Assembly (NCBI GenBank): GCA_950295325.1
Contig: OX485807.1
Span: 32,399,666 to 32,463,665 of the forward strand
Reading direction: 5' to 3'
Origin: Polytrichum commune
Lineage: Eukaryota; Streptophyta; Polytrichopsida; Polytrichales; Polytrichaceae
Length of the DNA stretch: 64,000 bases
Made by a program: the position numbers and the translations under genes. The notes beneath the pieces were generated by a model that ran no database searches, was not told the DNA's origin, and saw nothing but the letters and a program-made list of their open reading frames with translations. Positions 45,811 to 58,570 of this stretch are shown piece after piece. Position 1 is the stretch's first letter. The number at the start of each line of letters is the position of its first letter.

Positions 45811-46270
45811 GGAGGCTGACTTAAACCCTTTGAAAGGTTGCAGTCTTTGGGGCCCTCTAGTCTGCACGAAACTCTAAGACAAAGCAACACCACAATCCAT
45901 GCCGGCGGCAACATCGTAGTCGTCTCTTTCTTTCATGTTCTTGTCATCTCAGATAGTGTCAACAGTCGAGAATCTTCAGTCCTCAAGAAAAGGAAAATTT
46001 GTTCCTCTTGACCTCCTTGTTGGACGGATATAGCTCGGCTACAGTTGAAAATTTCAAGAAGCATAATTGCAGAGCGTGACGTCCCTACTTCCACCATTGT
46101 GTAATTGCAAGAAGTATGTAGGAAGCGAAGTCGAGGCCTGTGTCAGGAGGTGGCTGTGGGACGAAGCGAGTATCTTTGGAGTTTCTCAGCACGTTGGAGT
46201 TTCGCTACAATACATTTTCGAGATGTTCTAATGGTGATCGCATGGTTGGTGAGGCGGTCGACCTTCAAAC
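45811..46270 (+). other. 3' flank of the 45211 gene
   Basis: Likely 3' untranslated region. No second gene is seen and no clear poly(A) signal could be singled out. Confidence 0.35.
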
Positions 46271-46275
46271 GAAAT

Positions 46276-46450
46276 GGTTGGCCATTGTTGACAGCATGTT
46301 GAGTTTGGTTGGCCATCGTTGACAGCATGTTGAGCAGACCGTGTGGGGATGGCCTGGTACATCAATTCATATGCACGGTGCTCGGGTGAAACAGTACGTT
46401 GCGATGCGGAGATGGCTTGGTACATTAATTCATATGCAACGGGCCGGGAC
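46276..46450. repeat. short direct repeats downstream of the 45211 gene
   Basis: ggttggccat(t/c)gttgacag, continuing catgttgag, occurs at 46276-46303 and 46307-46334. A second pair, ggc(c/t)tggtacat(c/t)aattc, continuing atatgca, lies near 46349 and 46413. Confidence 0.8.
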
Positions 46451-46469
46451 GGCAAGGCTGCATACAGGT

Positions 46470-47250
46470 TTCTGTACATAGATAGTCTGGCAGGTATGAT
46501 TCGATTGGACATAGTGCATGTTTCGTCAACCTAGACGTCAGGATTATCCCTTAGGATTAGTCCTTTGCGTAGGACTTCGTGTCCTTCATGAACGACTTTT
46601 GTGTGAATTATATGGATTCATACATGTAATGAGACCTGCTGCTCATCGTCACCGTCTATAAAGCGGAAGACACATAAAGGAGGTTCCTGTGTTTGGCGTC
46701 GTCCCTGAATCACGAACAAGATCATATACAGAGGGGAAGCAATTTTGTAGATGTAGTTGTAACTAGTAGACGATGGTATCCATGTGGATGCAGCGAAGTG
46801 ATCACTCACCTCGTAGATCAACTACTTCTGACCTTGTGTACTCTGAGATTTAATGCATGTAATTCGGCACAGATTGTCTTTGTTGTACCGCATTTTTTTT
46901 GCCTTCCATCTTCTAATGACTTGATGGTCTTTCATATACAAATCGGAGTTTCTCTGAGAATATCCGCACATAGATAGTCTGTCAGGTATTTCTGCATTAT
47001 TTCATACGTGGACGATGGAAGGCGCTCATCATGTGGCCTAAACTCTAAATATCAAATAGGCTTCTGTGCCTGGGGTCTTTGAATCAGGTGAAGAAAATCA
47101 CACAGCGGTGGATTTTTTGTAGATGAAGTAACTAGACAATGCTATCATTTAGATGCAGCCAATTGAAGTACTATTGAGATTGTGCACTCTGAGATTCAAT
47201 TTAGATAATTCTTGTCTGTCTTTGTATTACCACATGATGGTTAGGTTTGT
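46470..47250. repeat. diverged tandem duplication of about 400-490 bp
   Basis: acatagatagtctg(g/t)caggta occurs near 46477 and 46970. Further matched blocks follow in the same order: 'ttttgtagatg.agt.(g)taacta', 'cgatg.tatc.', 'gatgcagc', and 'tgtactctgagattta/caattta'. The second copy is shorter and worn. Confidence 0.65.
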
Positions 47251-50200
47251 GATGTGGTGTAAGTGAGAATAACACATATTACTTGATCCACATTATCAAA
47301 TGGAAGGAAATTGCGTCCCATTAGCTAATCTATTTTATCTTTTGACCTGATGCTCTTTGATCTAATAACATCCTTCGCATCTGTAATTGTCAATTTCCCT
47401 GGGAGCCAAAATTCTGTGAAAAGTTCCTTAATTGCATCTGGCATGGTTCAGGTCCCCTTCGTTCAGCTTCCTACTTTTGATATTCACTTGCTTCTCATCT
47501 GTTATCACAGTTTGTTCTAGCCTTGTAAGTTGTAGCCATTTTCCTTTTTTTCAAGGAAGTGAGTTCTCTGGAAATTTTCCGAGTTTCTGGATCTGGGATT
47601 GTTCAGGTCACCGTGACTTCTTGCTTTTGACATATGCAATAGTTGATGTTGCTGTGGAGTGTAATTGGTACGCATTTTTGGACTGAGAATCAGGTTTGCA
47701 TTATATTGCAACGAATGAGATGCAATCAAATTGAATTGTCTCAAAAACTGGCTTATCTCCGGCACTAGTGAACTAGGTTGGCCCTCTGCTTAGCCATGCC
47801 TATGGTATTTTGTTCACAGGAATCAAAAATTGGCAAGATCTGTAGGCCAATGTGTAGTTGGTTTTAACAAGTTTGCATCGTGGCCCATGTCATTCCTCCA
47901 AATCATCTCTTACAAATCTTCTAGCTTGACCTGCACATTTGTGGTAGACAGGTATGAATGTAGGTAGATGAGTGAGTTGGCATGTTGGGAATTAAGTTAC
48001 CACATCTTGCTTACTCAGCTTAGGCAAGCCCTATACTCATTGAATAGGAGATGTGTTCCATAACTTCGCTAGGAAAGAAGTTGAAGATTGCACTACAAGG
48101 ATCACGCAGACCATGTCATTGGGTTCAATGTTTTCGCACACAAGTGGGAGGAAATGGTCAAGGCTACAAGTTGTAAAGTAGGTAATCACCTACTGCTATA
48201 TCATTTCAGATTACATTCCAGTCTTATCATTCATGACAGTTCAGTGCGAGCTGAATTGATTATTCATACAGGTACAACATTCTCTTTGGATCTGTAATGG
48301 TCTTATGCAGTAAGTTGTGTTTCAGGTTTCCTTTGCAAGTCTTTTTGAATAAGGTTAATGTTGACATCATATCGGTTATGTCGCCTTGCGTCAAGCCTTC
48401 AATTGGTAGAAGTTAATCTACCTTTCAAAGTGAAATTTGGATTTTCAATAAATTTCACTCTTGGGTCACTTTGCAGATTTTGTTTTTTTGTAGTTGCTGG
48501 GTAGAAAAAGTTGTTGTCTGTTGAGTCCGTAGTTCTATGTTACCGCTGGGCTTTGTTCACGGAATGCTATTTAATTCCTCAGGTTTTTATGCAATTTTAT
48601 TCTAGAAGTTTAAAACTCTCTCAATTAAAGTACTCTCCTATGACCATGTTTGGAGAGTACTCTATATTTTGGTGTCAACCTTTGTATTTGGGCATATCCA
48701 TTAGTACTTCAAGCCTTTCAAAGGCACACAATGTACAAAATATCTGAAAAACACAATGTACTTAAACAATATGGTATGATCTTCAAACAAGCATGTAGTA
48801 TTTCCAGCTCTGAAAGGCTTGGTGATTGAGTGATCAATTATGCAAAAATGCATAGCAATATATTTGGGATGTCAATGTACCCGTCTGAGAAATGTTACAA
48901 GTTCATTCGTATTGATTTCTTGATTTATATTTATGTTTTCTTTGTTGTTCAGAGTTAGCATGGGTTAGTAGTTGCTAAGTTAGCTAGACACTTAAAAGAC
49001 TTCCCTAAGAAACTATTCAAAGCATATAGCATTATTTTTATTTCTTTTATATATGACTCTAATTTGTGTGCATGTGCATGCGAGAGTCTTGGTTTGATGA
49101 TGAGTACGACATTTTCTCCAAAATGGGTGATGTGTGAGTGTGTGTATGTGGGTTGATCATGAGACATGGTCGAGTGTGAGGAGAGCAAGATACAAATTAT
49201 TTCTATGGAGGCCACATAGTCTCACGCATGCATTCACATACTAAATCGACGTGGAATTCGAGCAAGTTGAGTTGCGAGTCATTCATGAGTCTAGCGAATC
49301 AAACACGATAATTTTGCTCACCATCTATTAAAAAAACCTTGGTTCAATGCACCTTGGATGCTACGAACATAGCAAAGGGCATTGTAGCTATTAACCTTGA
49401 TTTAGAATTATGTGTAGTTGAGTTAAGTGTGTTTGATATTGATTTAAGGCAATCATAACATACATCAAAATATGGGCCATTGTATAAATTACACATATTG
49501 ACCTATAAAAATTCCGTCCTCAAATCCATTAACAAGCTAAGGATGGTGACATTTGACCACAAGTTTAATGAACAATTATAGTTGGTATGAAAAACCAAAG
49601 CAATGATCGCCGTATGTACAAAGATTTACACAGTGACATAGAAGGTGGTACGATTGTGACAAGCTTTCATCTATTTGATGTTACTTATCAATTTTTGCTT
49701 ATTTAGAAAACTTAGAATGCCAAAATTTTATTTCAGGGGTATGACACATTTTCAAGATGTGATCCGACATGCATACTTTTGCATGATGGGCAATGATGCT
49801 ATCTTTTTGAAAGGGAAGTGTTCTCATATATGAGTTTTAAGACTTACAACAAAAGTATTGAAATCAAGTACAACCTATATATTGCATGTACACACTTTAC
49901 AAACCTATTTGTCACTTTGAAACAAATTGAGATTATTATTGTCTTCATCAAGGTTAGATATTATAAATTAAAGTGTACTGCATTTAGTCTTTCTTCTATC
50001 ACTATAGTTGGATGCCAAATATTGACCATATAATAACATACCATCTTTGGAATTTCACAATATGTTATGATTATTTCATATGGGAAAAAGGAAAAAGGAA
50101 ACACTAAACATCTACAAAGAACATTATCAATATTTGGGTGTTTGCACAGTATGGTCTACACGCTTCTGGTAAGTATGTTCACATATTAACAAATTATAAA

Positions 50201-51084
50201 GAACTTTATGTTCAATTTGATTTTTAACTTTTACAATAAGCTGAAAACATTCACGTGGACCATAAAACCATGTGAGTATCTTAATGAAATGTCAAAAATA
50301 TGTTGTTGTATAATAAAAACAATGAAGATGCTTCAATTTCAACAATTTAAAGGCAGATGGGTAGAATATTGTTCAAATTTTAATTTAATATATATGAAAA
50401 AATAAAAAACTAACTAAAGGCTCATATCAAAATATTTTTCTTAATAATTAAGTAAGAATATTATTTATTAACCACAAAAATCTGCACAAACTTCAAGATT
50501 ACTAAAACTAAGTAGCACTTGCAAAATGATGAAAATTGGAAACTAATATAATGTGTAGTACATAGACATTCCAAAATATGATAACAATTTAGTTTTGGAG
50601 TTGAATGTATTCTTTGCACGTCTAAAAAATCTTGAATTAAAACATTCAATCATATAAATATACAAAAATACATTTTCTAAATTAATTTATGTTGAAATTC
50701 AATTAACATAAGGTCATATCAAATATCATTAAGTATGTGTTTGAAATGTTCAAACATATTGTAAATCTCTTAAAATGTAATAATTATACAATTCTTTCAT
50801 GGATGTTGTATAAGAGCTTCATGACATTATTTATCCATACCATAGTGTGCTAAGACATGTTTACTCAATATATTATATGCTACATTAATTAGTAGGTTCC
50901 ATTGAAGCATTGGGTTGAGGGGTGAGGTTGGAAAATGTTTGAGAGCTTGCTAAATGTCATGCAAGTGAAAAAAAATTAAAACCATAATTGTTACTTCGAT
51001 AGTTTTCAGTCACTTATGACAAAATAACAATGTTGGACAATCAATCATGGATATCCATTCACGTGTACATTGTTTATGATTAGA
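47251..51084. other. 3.8 kb without a supported gene
   Basis: T-rich to 48.9 kb, then strongly AT-rich. Frames are all short and without domains. The 47430-47690 stretch looks intron- or UTR-like. No repeat family from elsewhere in the window was recognised. Confidence 0.4.
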
Positions 51085-52480
51085 AGAGGGTGTCGTTGCT
51101 CCTCACCTTGGAGCGTGTTATTGAGGATGGTGGTGTTGAGAACATTCAAAAGATGATTGTTGGTGCTCTTACTAACCAAGGTGGATTGACCCCCACCAAA
51201 TTAGGGACTAGCTCATAGCATTTTGGGCAGATGGTTCCTCATTGCTACAAGAGAAGTGAAATGTTGTTAGTACAAGTTGCAAGTCTCCCATGTACCACCC
51301 ATGCAATGGATGCATTATGTGGCGCATCAAAGCAACCTTGCAATGCAATATCTATCAGATCTAGACATGGTGTCTAGAATAGAGACTCTACTAGCTGCCT
51401 TGCACAAGTATTTTAGTAAATCTTCCAAATGTCATTTGGAGCTCCAAAAACTTGATGCATTGCTTGAGACAAAAGGTAGGAAATAACTTCAAAATGTGAA
51501 AACTAGATGAATGAGTATGTTGAGTCCATTGAAACGTGTGTTGGTTGAGTACTGCACCCTCTTGGTGAAGATGTATTCAAATCAATTTGTAAAGCTGACA
51601 ATCCTTGCAGCCAAGGTGAATTATGAACTCATGGCTAACATCAAATGTTTGCTCACCTTGGCTATCCTTTTGGAGGCTATATTTAAGGCTTTTCATAGTC
51701 CCCCTCCGTGTGTGTCTGTGATTTCACTAGAACCTTGAATTTATGCATCCAAGACATCCATGATTTATATTATTATGAGAATGCATTCATATCTATTGCT
51801 TCCTTGTGCTTTGTGAATATGAGAGAGCATATTACAAATGAGGTCACCGTGGCATTTGGATGTGAATGATTGTGTGGAGCACCTTGTCTTTGAGGCCCAC
51901 CTATCCACATCAGCATGACCACACCTCAATGCAACTTGTATAGACCTTGTCACTCACATAAGGAGCTTTATAACAAAAGAGTTGTTCGACCTCAACATTG
52001 TGGAGGCGAAGGATGAAGTTGTTGGTATGTTATTTAAACCATCCCCCCCCCCCTTATGCTTTGCCTTTGGTGTTGGTTATGTTTATGTAGTTCTTTACAT
52101 CCATGTAGGCCTAATATGCTAGGTTTATTGTTGCAGATTCAATAAAAAAAATGATCATGGAACTTGAGAGTCGGTTCCTCCAAGTGATGTTATAGCTGCA
52201 CTATCCATAATGTACCCTTCATTTTGGCTTGAGCAAGGGCATAAGGACAAGCTAACATGTTACATGACCATTTTGAAGGCCACATTTGATCACTTGAGAA
52301 ATATCTCAAGTATTTCTCCTGTGTTTGAAACTAGTCCAACAATACTAAATGTTGCCACACTTGATCAACAACTACATTGGTTCACGGTGGCAATGGTAAA
52401 TAGTTCTGAGCACACAATACATGCAATTGATTTGCATGTTCATCCCATAACAAAGTATTGGTGCAATTTGGCACAATGAA
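51085..52480 (+). pseudogene. decayed hAT-type transposase (zinc-finger protein 862-like)
   Basis: The frame 51277-51738 reads VAHQSNLAMQYLSDLDMVSR, then YFSKSSKCHLELQKLDALLE and NVKTR*MSMLSPLKRVLVEY. This is the core of plant hAT-like transposases of the ZNF862/C17orf113-like type. Two in-frame stops break it: TAA at 51484-51486, and TGA at 51508-51510 where a Trp is expected. A later piece at 52210-52479 (ALSIMYPSFWLEQGHKDKL) resembles the C-terminal part of the same family. Several frame changes lie between. No inverted ends were found, so it is a fragment. It may once have belonged to an element related to the hAT-like MITEs of family A, but I have no end-sequence evidence for that. Confidence 0.6.
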
Positions 52481-53905
52481 GTCCATTGAAAGCAATGTTT
52501 TTAGATTTTTTTTTAGGCTAGCAGAAATTGCGATGATCCATATGTTTTTTTAAAAAAGAAACAAAATGGGTGGTTTGTGTTCATAGTATTCATGCATTTT
52601 TTGTTGGTTATGTTACATGTGCATGTAAATTGGCTCTTTGTTGACTTTGTCTCATTATTTCACATTCTGTAAGTGCTTGGATGCGTCGAAGATGAAAGAA
52701 GTTTCTTGAATGTTATTTTTTTTTGAGAACAAGACTTTGTAACTGCTTGACCGAGCACTTGCCATTTGTTATGAGCATGTCTGCACAAAAACACTTCACA
52801 TTGACTCCATTTCCATATAAGGAAGTTGTCTCGGATTGGAGAGCTTGCAAGCTGAAGTGGGGTAGATATGCATTGAATGCTTGATTTGCACATAATGATA
52901 AACATTGCATTTTTATTTAGGGGTTTTCTTTTCCACTTCTTTTGGCTTTCGCAATAGAGGCAACTCATGGTAATTTAAAGTTGTTTCATTCATTACTTCA
53001 CACTTAACTATATGGCAAATCGTAGTGCATCATGCATGCTATTCTAAATAAACAAGTATTTTCCTCCTACATTTTTGGCATATGACTGTGTTTTAGCTTC
53101 AATTTTGCACACTGTTTGTTGCCTTTTCTTGGTTGAATAGTTTCCTTCAATCTCTTTATTATTTGTTTTTATCACGTACCTCAATCTCCGCTACTGATTC
53201 ATGCTTTTATCACATTTGCAATGCTCTACTCACATTTTGAAATCGTGACACTGTACATCAGCCCCAATATAATATTCACCATTTTTGAAATCTAAAATAC
53301 TGCCACAAACCTTTCAAATGCTATTCGCAATCAAAAAAAAAATGCCAACTCTCCTCCACTATAGAATGAAAAGAAAAAATCTCTGGTTCTCACTAAGCTT
53401 AAGCTTTCTCGATCTGGAGGAATCAGGTACCCTTATGCTCGTAACTTGTAACTTGTAAGTTGAGCTATTGACTCCTTAAGTACTAGCTATGTGCTGCAAT
53501 CCACAGGCACATCTCTATAATGTCAATCCTTCTACTGCCAATTTGGGCCTTGGCAACGCTCTGAAGCCTACAACTTAGATCACTGATGAGACAAACTTGT
53601 ACTTCTCTCTGTAAACGAAGCAGTCCTCTCAGATTGTGAGAATCAGTCGTAGAACATTAGTTAAATTTGAAGATCATGTCTGCCATTGACAAAGGAGATG
53701 CGGCGCCACTGCTGCCAGTCAGTTAGGGCACTGTAGTAAGTAGCTGAGCCCCAGACACATTGGCAGGACGTGCAGTGAAATAAGTTAAGCGAATGTGGCA
53801 CTTTACAGAATGTCGTCTTGGTTGAATCTTGCATAGCTTTTGCTGCAGTATTGGAGTCAGTAAGTACATAAGGTGTGTGGGTGTTGTTCGGTTCGTTTTT
53901 CATGT
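52481..53905. other. no gene seen
   Basis: AT-rich with frames up to about 100 codons lacking domains. The segment 53550-53880 is less AT-rich, without supported coding. Confidence 0.35.
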
Positions 53906-53913
53906 TCTCCAAC

Positions 53914-54139
53914 CAATGATCGGGGAGAACCAGCAGTTAGTTACAAATGAACTGGTTGAGTTTGGGAAATAATTGGTTGAAGTTCAAGACTGCAGGAAAA
54001 TTACCGTTCATTTTAGAGGAATTTGCAGAATTTACCCCAATTTAATAAAGGAAAACCGGAGGATGTCAACATGTAACCGGTTGGACTTGCAAACACTAGG
54101 ATCTCAACCGATTATGTCCAAAAACCTCCCTGATCATTG
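53914..54139 (+). mobile_element. hAT-like MITE family A, intact copy
   Basis: A 226-bp unit, the same length as the copy at 26653-26878, starts CAATGATCGGGGAGAACC and ends CTCCCTGATCATTG. A perfect 8-bp duplication, TCTCCAAC, lies at 53906-53913 and 54140-54147. This is the best reference copy in the window. Confidence 0.88.
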
Positions 54140-54239
54140 TCTCCAACTCTACCGATTAGATTCACACAACAAGACTTTTGTTCCATGAGGAAATCTATGA
54201 CAAAGCATCGACAAAAATATGACTCTCTCATGATTTATT

Positions 54240-54690
54240 TATGGTTATCGGAAGTGCATGTTTGTTGATTTCTTAATTAAATACATAGGTCATGCTTTCA
54301 ATTGTGTTCACTATTGAGTGTGGAGTAGTTAATGAAATTTGGGAATGAAATTTATTTAAAAAAAAAACTTGTATCCTTATGTTGTTTGTTTATTGATGCT
54401 CACATGACCACCCACCAATCAAAGATAGGTGTTTGATTAAGAAAAATAGTTGAATAACACTTGCATATCTTATCTAAGATACGGTATATGTATTGGGACG
54501 TGCGTGGTCCCTCTTTTGAATTGGACACCTACGTTTGAGACTTTAAGTGGTATATGGCAAAACTTGTAGTTACAAATGGACACTAAAGAAGACACGTGTT
54601 ATGACGAGATTGGACCATGCGATCCTCAAACTATAGGCACCATTGTAGCTTTGATAGTTAACACAATTGGGAGGACTTATATATGTGAAC
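54240..54690. repeat. dispersed repeat family G, two parts
   Basis: 54240-54350 is an inverted relative of 12511-12620 (attgtgttcactattgagtgtggagtag). 54480-54690 is a + copy (ggacacctacgtttgagac, gtggtatatggcaaaac, gagattggaccatgcg, acacaattgggaggac). Confidence 0.55.
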
Positions 54691-54879
54691 ACTTGAAGAA
54701 AAAAAATAATCTTCTTTTTGACCACTTGTGCATTTTGCATTTCAACTCTGATTGAAATGACAAACCATGTGATTCAATATAATTCATGACTAGATGAAAC
54801 AATTTCCGATCCAATTCAATGGTCAAAATCGTATGTGGAGGTGAAAAACACCCCCACTAAGGTCACATTTCCTAAAATA

Positions 54880-55075
54880 TCCTGGCCTAATGTTGTAACT
54901 ACTCTTAATTGGACACCTATATTATGTGGTGTGTGGTTTGATTTTGATCTAAGAGCAGACACCAACATGTGTTTAAAAGAGACTGAAAACATTATTGACT
55001 ACTCGATATTCAATAATCAATATTGGGGGGGGGGGACCTTACATGAACGGACTCCAAGATGAAAGAGAATCTTGG
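54880..55075 (+). repeat. dispersed repeat family G with a G-run
   Basis: Carries ggacacctatatt, tggtgtgtggtttgattttgatct, aacatgtgtttaaaagagactg and, at the attgggaggg site, a run of 11 G (55025-55035). Confidence 0.6.
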
Positions 55076-55664
55076 GTTGGAAAATGGATAAGATTCATAT
55101 GAGGAAATTAGAGTCATCCATAATGAGGGACGAAACTGTGGTTTTGATCCTCCTTTGAGAAAAATTTCTATGAAGAGTTGGGTACCTCGTTGTGGATCGA
55201 GGCCTATTTTGCGACCTCTTCTTTCTACCTTAGGACTTTGAGATGATTAAAATAGGGTATGCATATGGGCTCCGATATCATGAATCCAAATCACCCTATG
55301 CAAGGCTAGCTTGGCCTACCCATTCTAGCATGATAGCTAAGGAAACCAATTTTGATAGTGTGACACCACTGTTTGTGTATGGTGATTTAAACATTATGAA
55401 AACTTGGGTGACTTTGTGTTACTTCTCATAAACTCATGGTTTGGGACTTATTCCATGATTTCATTTGCTTTGCTTTATGGATAGTGCTAATGGCTACGTA
55501 TGAGGTAAATGACATGAAAAGGTGGATAAGGAACTGCAAAAGTAGTAAGTTCATTCATCCAACGTTGGTTACCTAATGTAATTGGGTGTTCATTGATGAC
55601 AAAAATATTGGGGTCTGGATGACAACCTCCCACTTTTGGATGAGCACCAATTTATGACCTTGGT
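55076..55664. other. no gene seen
   Basis: Short frames only; no repeat recognised. Confidence 0.3.
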
Positions 55665-56048
55665 TTAGGGCTAGTTTAGACTACGGTGAAGAAGTGCATT
55701 GGTCAAGGATCTTAGGGGAATGGAGCAATATGATTGGCTACAAAACATGTTCTTTAGCGGCTGGGGTTTACACTTCGGCCAAGGCTTTTCCGGTGGAGAA
55801 CTTTCAGCATGGAGATGGTTACCAACATGGCAATGGTTTTTGCTAGGGGAGTTCTCCGGATGTCAAGTTTCTTCAACAACCTCAAACCCTTGGACAAGAA
55901 ACTTGAACTCCGGAGAACTCCAACTTGAGGCTTTTAATTGTTTTCCCATCTTGTCCATCAATTGTTGCCTCAAAAAACCTTGTCTTGGGCTAAAATTCTT
56001 GACTGAGCAGTGCACATACTTCTTCACTATAGTCTAAACTGGCCTTTA
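55665..56048. mobile_element. MITE with TTA-GGGCTAGTTTAGACTA ends
   Basis: Left ttagggctagtttagactac ggtgaagaagt, right acttcttcactatagtctaa actggccttta: inverted over about 30 bases with TTA at both edges. The 112-codon frame inside is not coding in character. Confidence 0.8.
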
Positions 56049-56160
56049 GATTTGTTAATCATCTCGTCCTAATTGCATGTCATTATTCAAGAAGAAATGG
56101 GTGCAAAGCTCAAAGTCTTCATTTTTAGGCACACAATGTACCTTACACATGATCCAATAT

Positions 56161-56960
56161 TATAGTAGAGGCGCCTATTCTCGATCAGGACCCCATCGGC
56201 AATCTATAGGGTACATGAATTTTGATCAAGTTGGGATTGAATTTGAATCAAGCTAGGACTTAATTTCAATGAGGCTGGAACTAATAATGCCATGCCACAT
56301 ATCTTAGTTTCGAGTGAGGAGGAATGAGCGGTTATGACATTCTCTAGACATTGGTAATATGTTCGGGTCAACTTTCGGCTTCAACAATAGTTTCAATTTT
56401 AAAAATAGAATTATTGGAAAGTTTGCAATCCTCTTGATTTCTATCTTTCAACACATGAAAATTTGCACTGCCTTATAAGGTAGAAATACCATAACGTGTT
56501 AACCACCCTCTAGTTGTGCACTAGACCGCTGTCATAATGGTGAAGTGCCATTTCTAAAACGGATCATGGCTCAGCGGCAACTTCAATGCGTGTACACTTA
56601 GTGTAGCCAATGGGAGTCAAGTGTTAATGTACTCATGAGTTAACCGATTTAGGCGATGTTTTGTATTGAAATGTGGATTACTGTGTCCGGTGTAGGGAAA
56701 ATCTAATGAACGAGTGGGGGGTTGGACAACTTTCCACTTTGAAAAATTGTAGCATTTTTTGTATAGGGCAAAGAAATATGAAACAACTTGCATTCTTCAT
56801 GAATCCTTCTCGTCTATCTTGGAAAATTATCTCATGATTGTTAGACCATATCTTTCATGTGAATCACCTTATTTTCACGGGTGATGGTATGTCTACCTTA
56901 CTTCCCTAGATCTAGCGGAGAATCTCTTAAGTGATTGGTTATGGGTACCTCTACTCTATA
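56161..56960 (+). mobile_element. MITE family C with an internal insertion
   Basis: Left tatagtagaggcgcctatt, right gattggttatgggtacctct, continuing actctata. The family interior is seen at 56300-56475 (gagcggttatgac, tctctagacattgg, gatttctatctt). About 430 bp of unrelated DNA (about 56480-56920) separates it from the right end. Confidence 0.65.
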
Positions 56961-58570
56961 AATGTGTGAAGGAGGAGGACTGATGGGGCTGGGTGTCAGT
57001 AGGTCTATGTGTGTGCCAAAGTATGTGACAGTCTGGGAGTGTGGGGAATACAGTACTACTAGTCATGGCTACTGACAATGCCTGCTCTTAGAGGGCCTCT
57101 AATTGGCCCCTCTAATTTGCTCCTAATAATCGGTCCACTTCAAATTACACACTAATTGGGTGCCCTCTGCATTAATATTCTTTTGCGTATAAAGTATGCG
57201 GGTGTTATTTGGTTACTTTTTCTTGTATAGGACGCCTACATTTAATTAGGTGAGGATGAAAGGACAAACTTTGCATTTTCTTAGTTACTCTAGACTCAAT
57301 AGTGAACACAATTGGGAGGGACTTATGTATACAATTAAAGGACTCAGCAAAGAACATCAATCTAGTTTAAGTTGATGGTAACTTCATCATAGATTTTCTA
57401 ATGCCACACCAATGTGACACTACTGAAATCTAGTGGATTTAATGTCACATTTGAGAGAAAGTGTCATATTTGTGACATTATTGTGCTCAATAAGTTGACA
57501 TTAACGCAATCAAAACGCTTTAAGTGTGAAGACGTAAATCTGATCAATAGAAGCTGGAGAGCAAGCAAAATTGACTGAATAACACCTGCAATCTCTAAAG
57601 TCATGGTGGGCAACTTCTCTTAGAGGGGTCAATCTGTGGGTGAGAGCGCTCTTGTCTGTTTGTCACCAGAAATTTTCAAGTTCAAACTTCGGAGGGATTG
57701 TATGAAGGTTGTGAATATCTTTTATAGAGAAGTGGAAATTCAATTCAAAGTTGAGGTAATCTTTTGGTTGGTTAGGCTTCTGGAGCTTGCAATATCGGTG
57801 GAGAGTACTTACTTGCATCGGTCAGTGCTGACAATGCAGGGCCACTAATAATCAGCCCCTCTTTGCAGCTCCTAATTTGTCCTCTTCAAATTCCAAACTC
57901 TGGTCCCGCCTGCATTTCTCTTGATCTACTGCTCATGTTGGGCCCCAGTTTCTGTCGTTGTGGGTGGTTGATGTTGGGGGGGGGGGGGGGGGATGATGCG
58001 CACTTCGTAGTTTGGTTTTCACCAGAATTTCAAATCCAAACTTCGGAGTGCTTGTGTGAAGGTTGTATATGTCTTTGAGATGAAGTAGCTATAGCCGAGA
58101 AGTGTAAACTTAGAGCACTCGGTTTGGGTTGGGTTGGCGAGGCTTATGGCTTTACATCGGTGGAGTCCAATGGTCACTACTGGCAATGTCTGCTGCAGTT
58201 AAGGGCCACTAATTAGCACCTTTTTGAAATTGCAAGTTTTGCAATTGGTACCTCCTGCATTTCTCTTTCACTGCTATTGGGCATCTTCAGTGTCTTTGTG
58301 GTTGAGGATCACTTCCTATTCTGTTGGTTTTTCATCAGAATTTTCGTGGAGCTTCTGAGTGACTGTGTGATGGTCGTAGACATGTCCTTTGCATCAAGCA
58401 GCGATGAGATACGAGCGGTCGGCTCATTTGTGATGTGGGAAGTACATGCTCACAAGCAGTTCGACATGGAGAATTGTTGAGCGCAGGAGCTGTAAGCAGT
58501 CTAAGTTTTGAGGTGGCAAGCTGTGAGGACTACTAGTGGTGGTGGTGGCGGCGGCGGCAAGTTTTTGGTT
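56961..58570. other. pectate lyase upstream region, no other gene
   Basis: It includes a family G relative (57290-57600), a 17-base G-run (57976-57992), and three loosely repeated blocks (about 57640-57850, 57940-58200, 58260-58480). The blocks share 'tcaccagaatttc', 'gtgtgaaggttgta' and 'ggccacta' themes, so this stretch is a degenerate tandem repeat. A (ggt)n(ggc)n tract lies at 58526-58558. Confidence 0.45.

Noticed and set aside
55699-56037. A 112-codon frame as a gene
   Set aside because: It lies entirely within an inverted-repeat MITE (55665-56048) and has no known domain.
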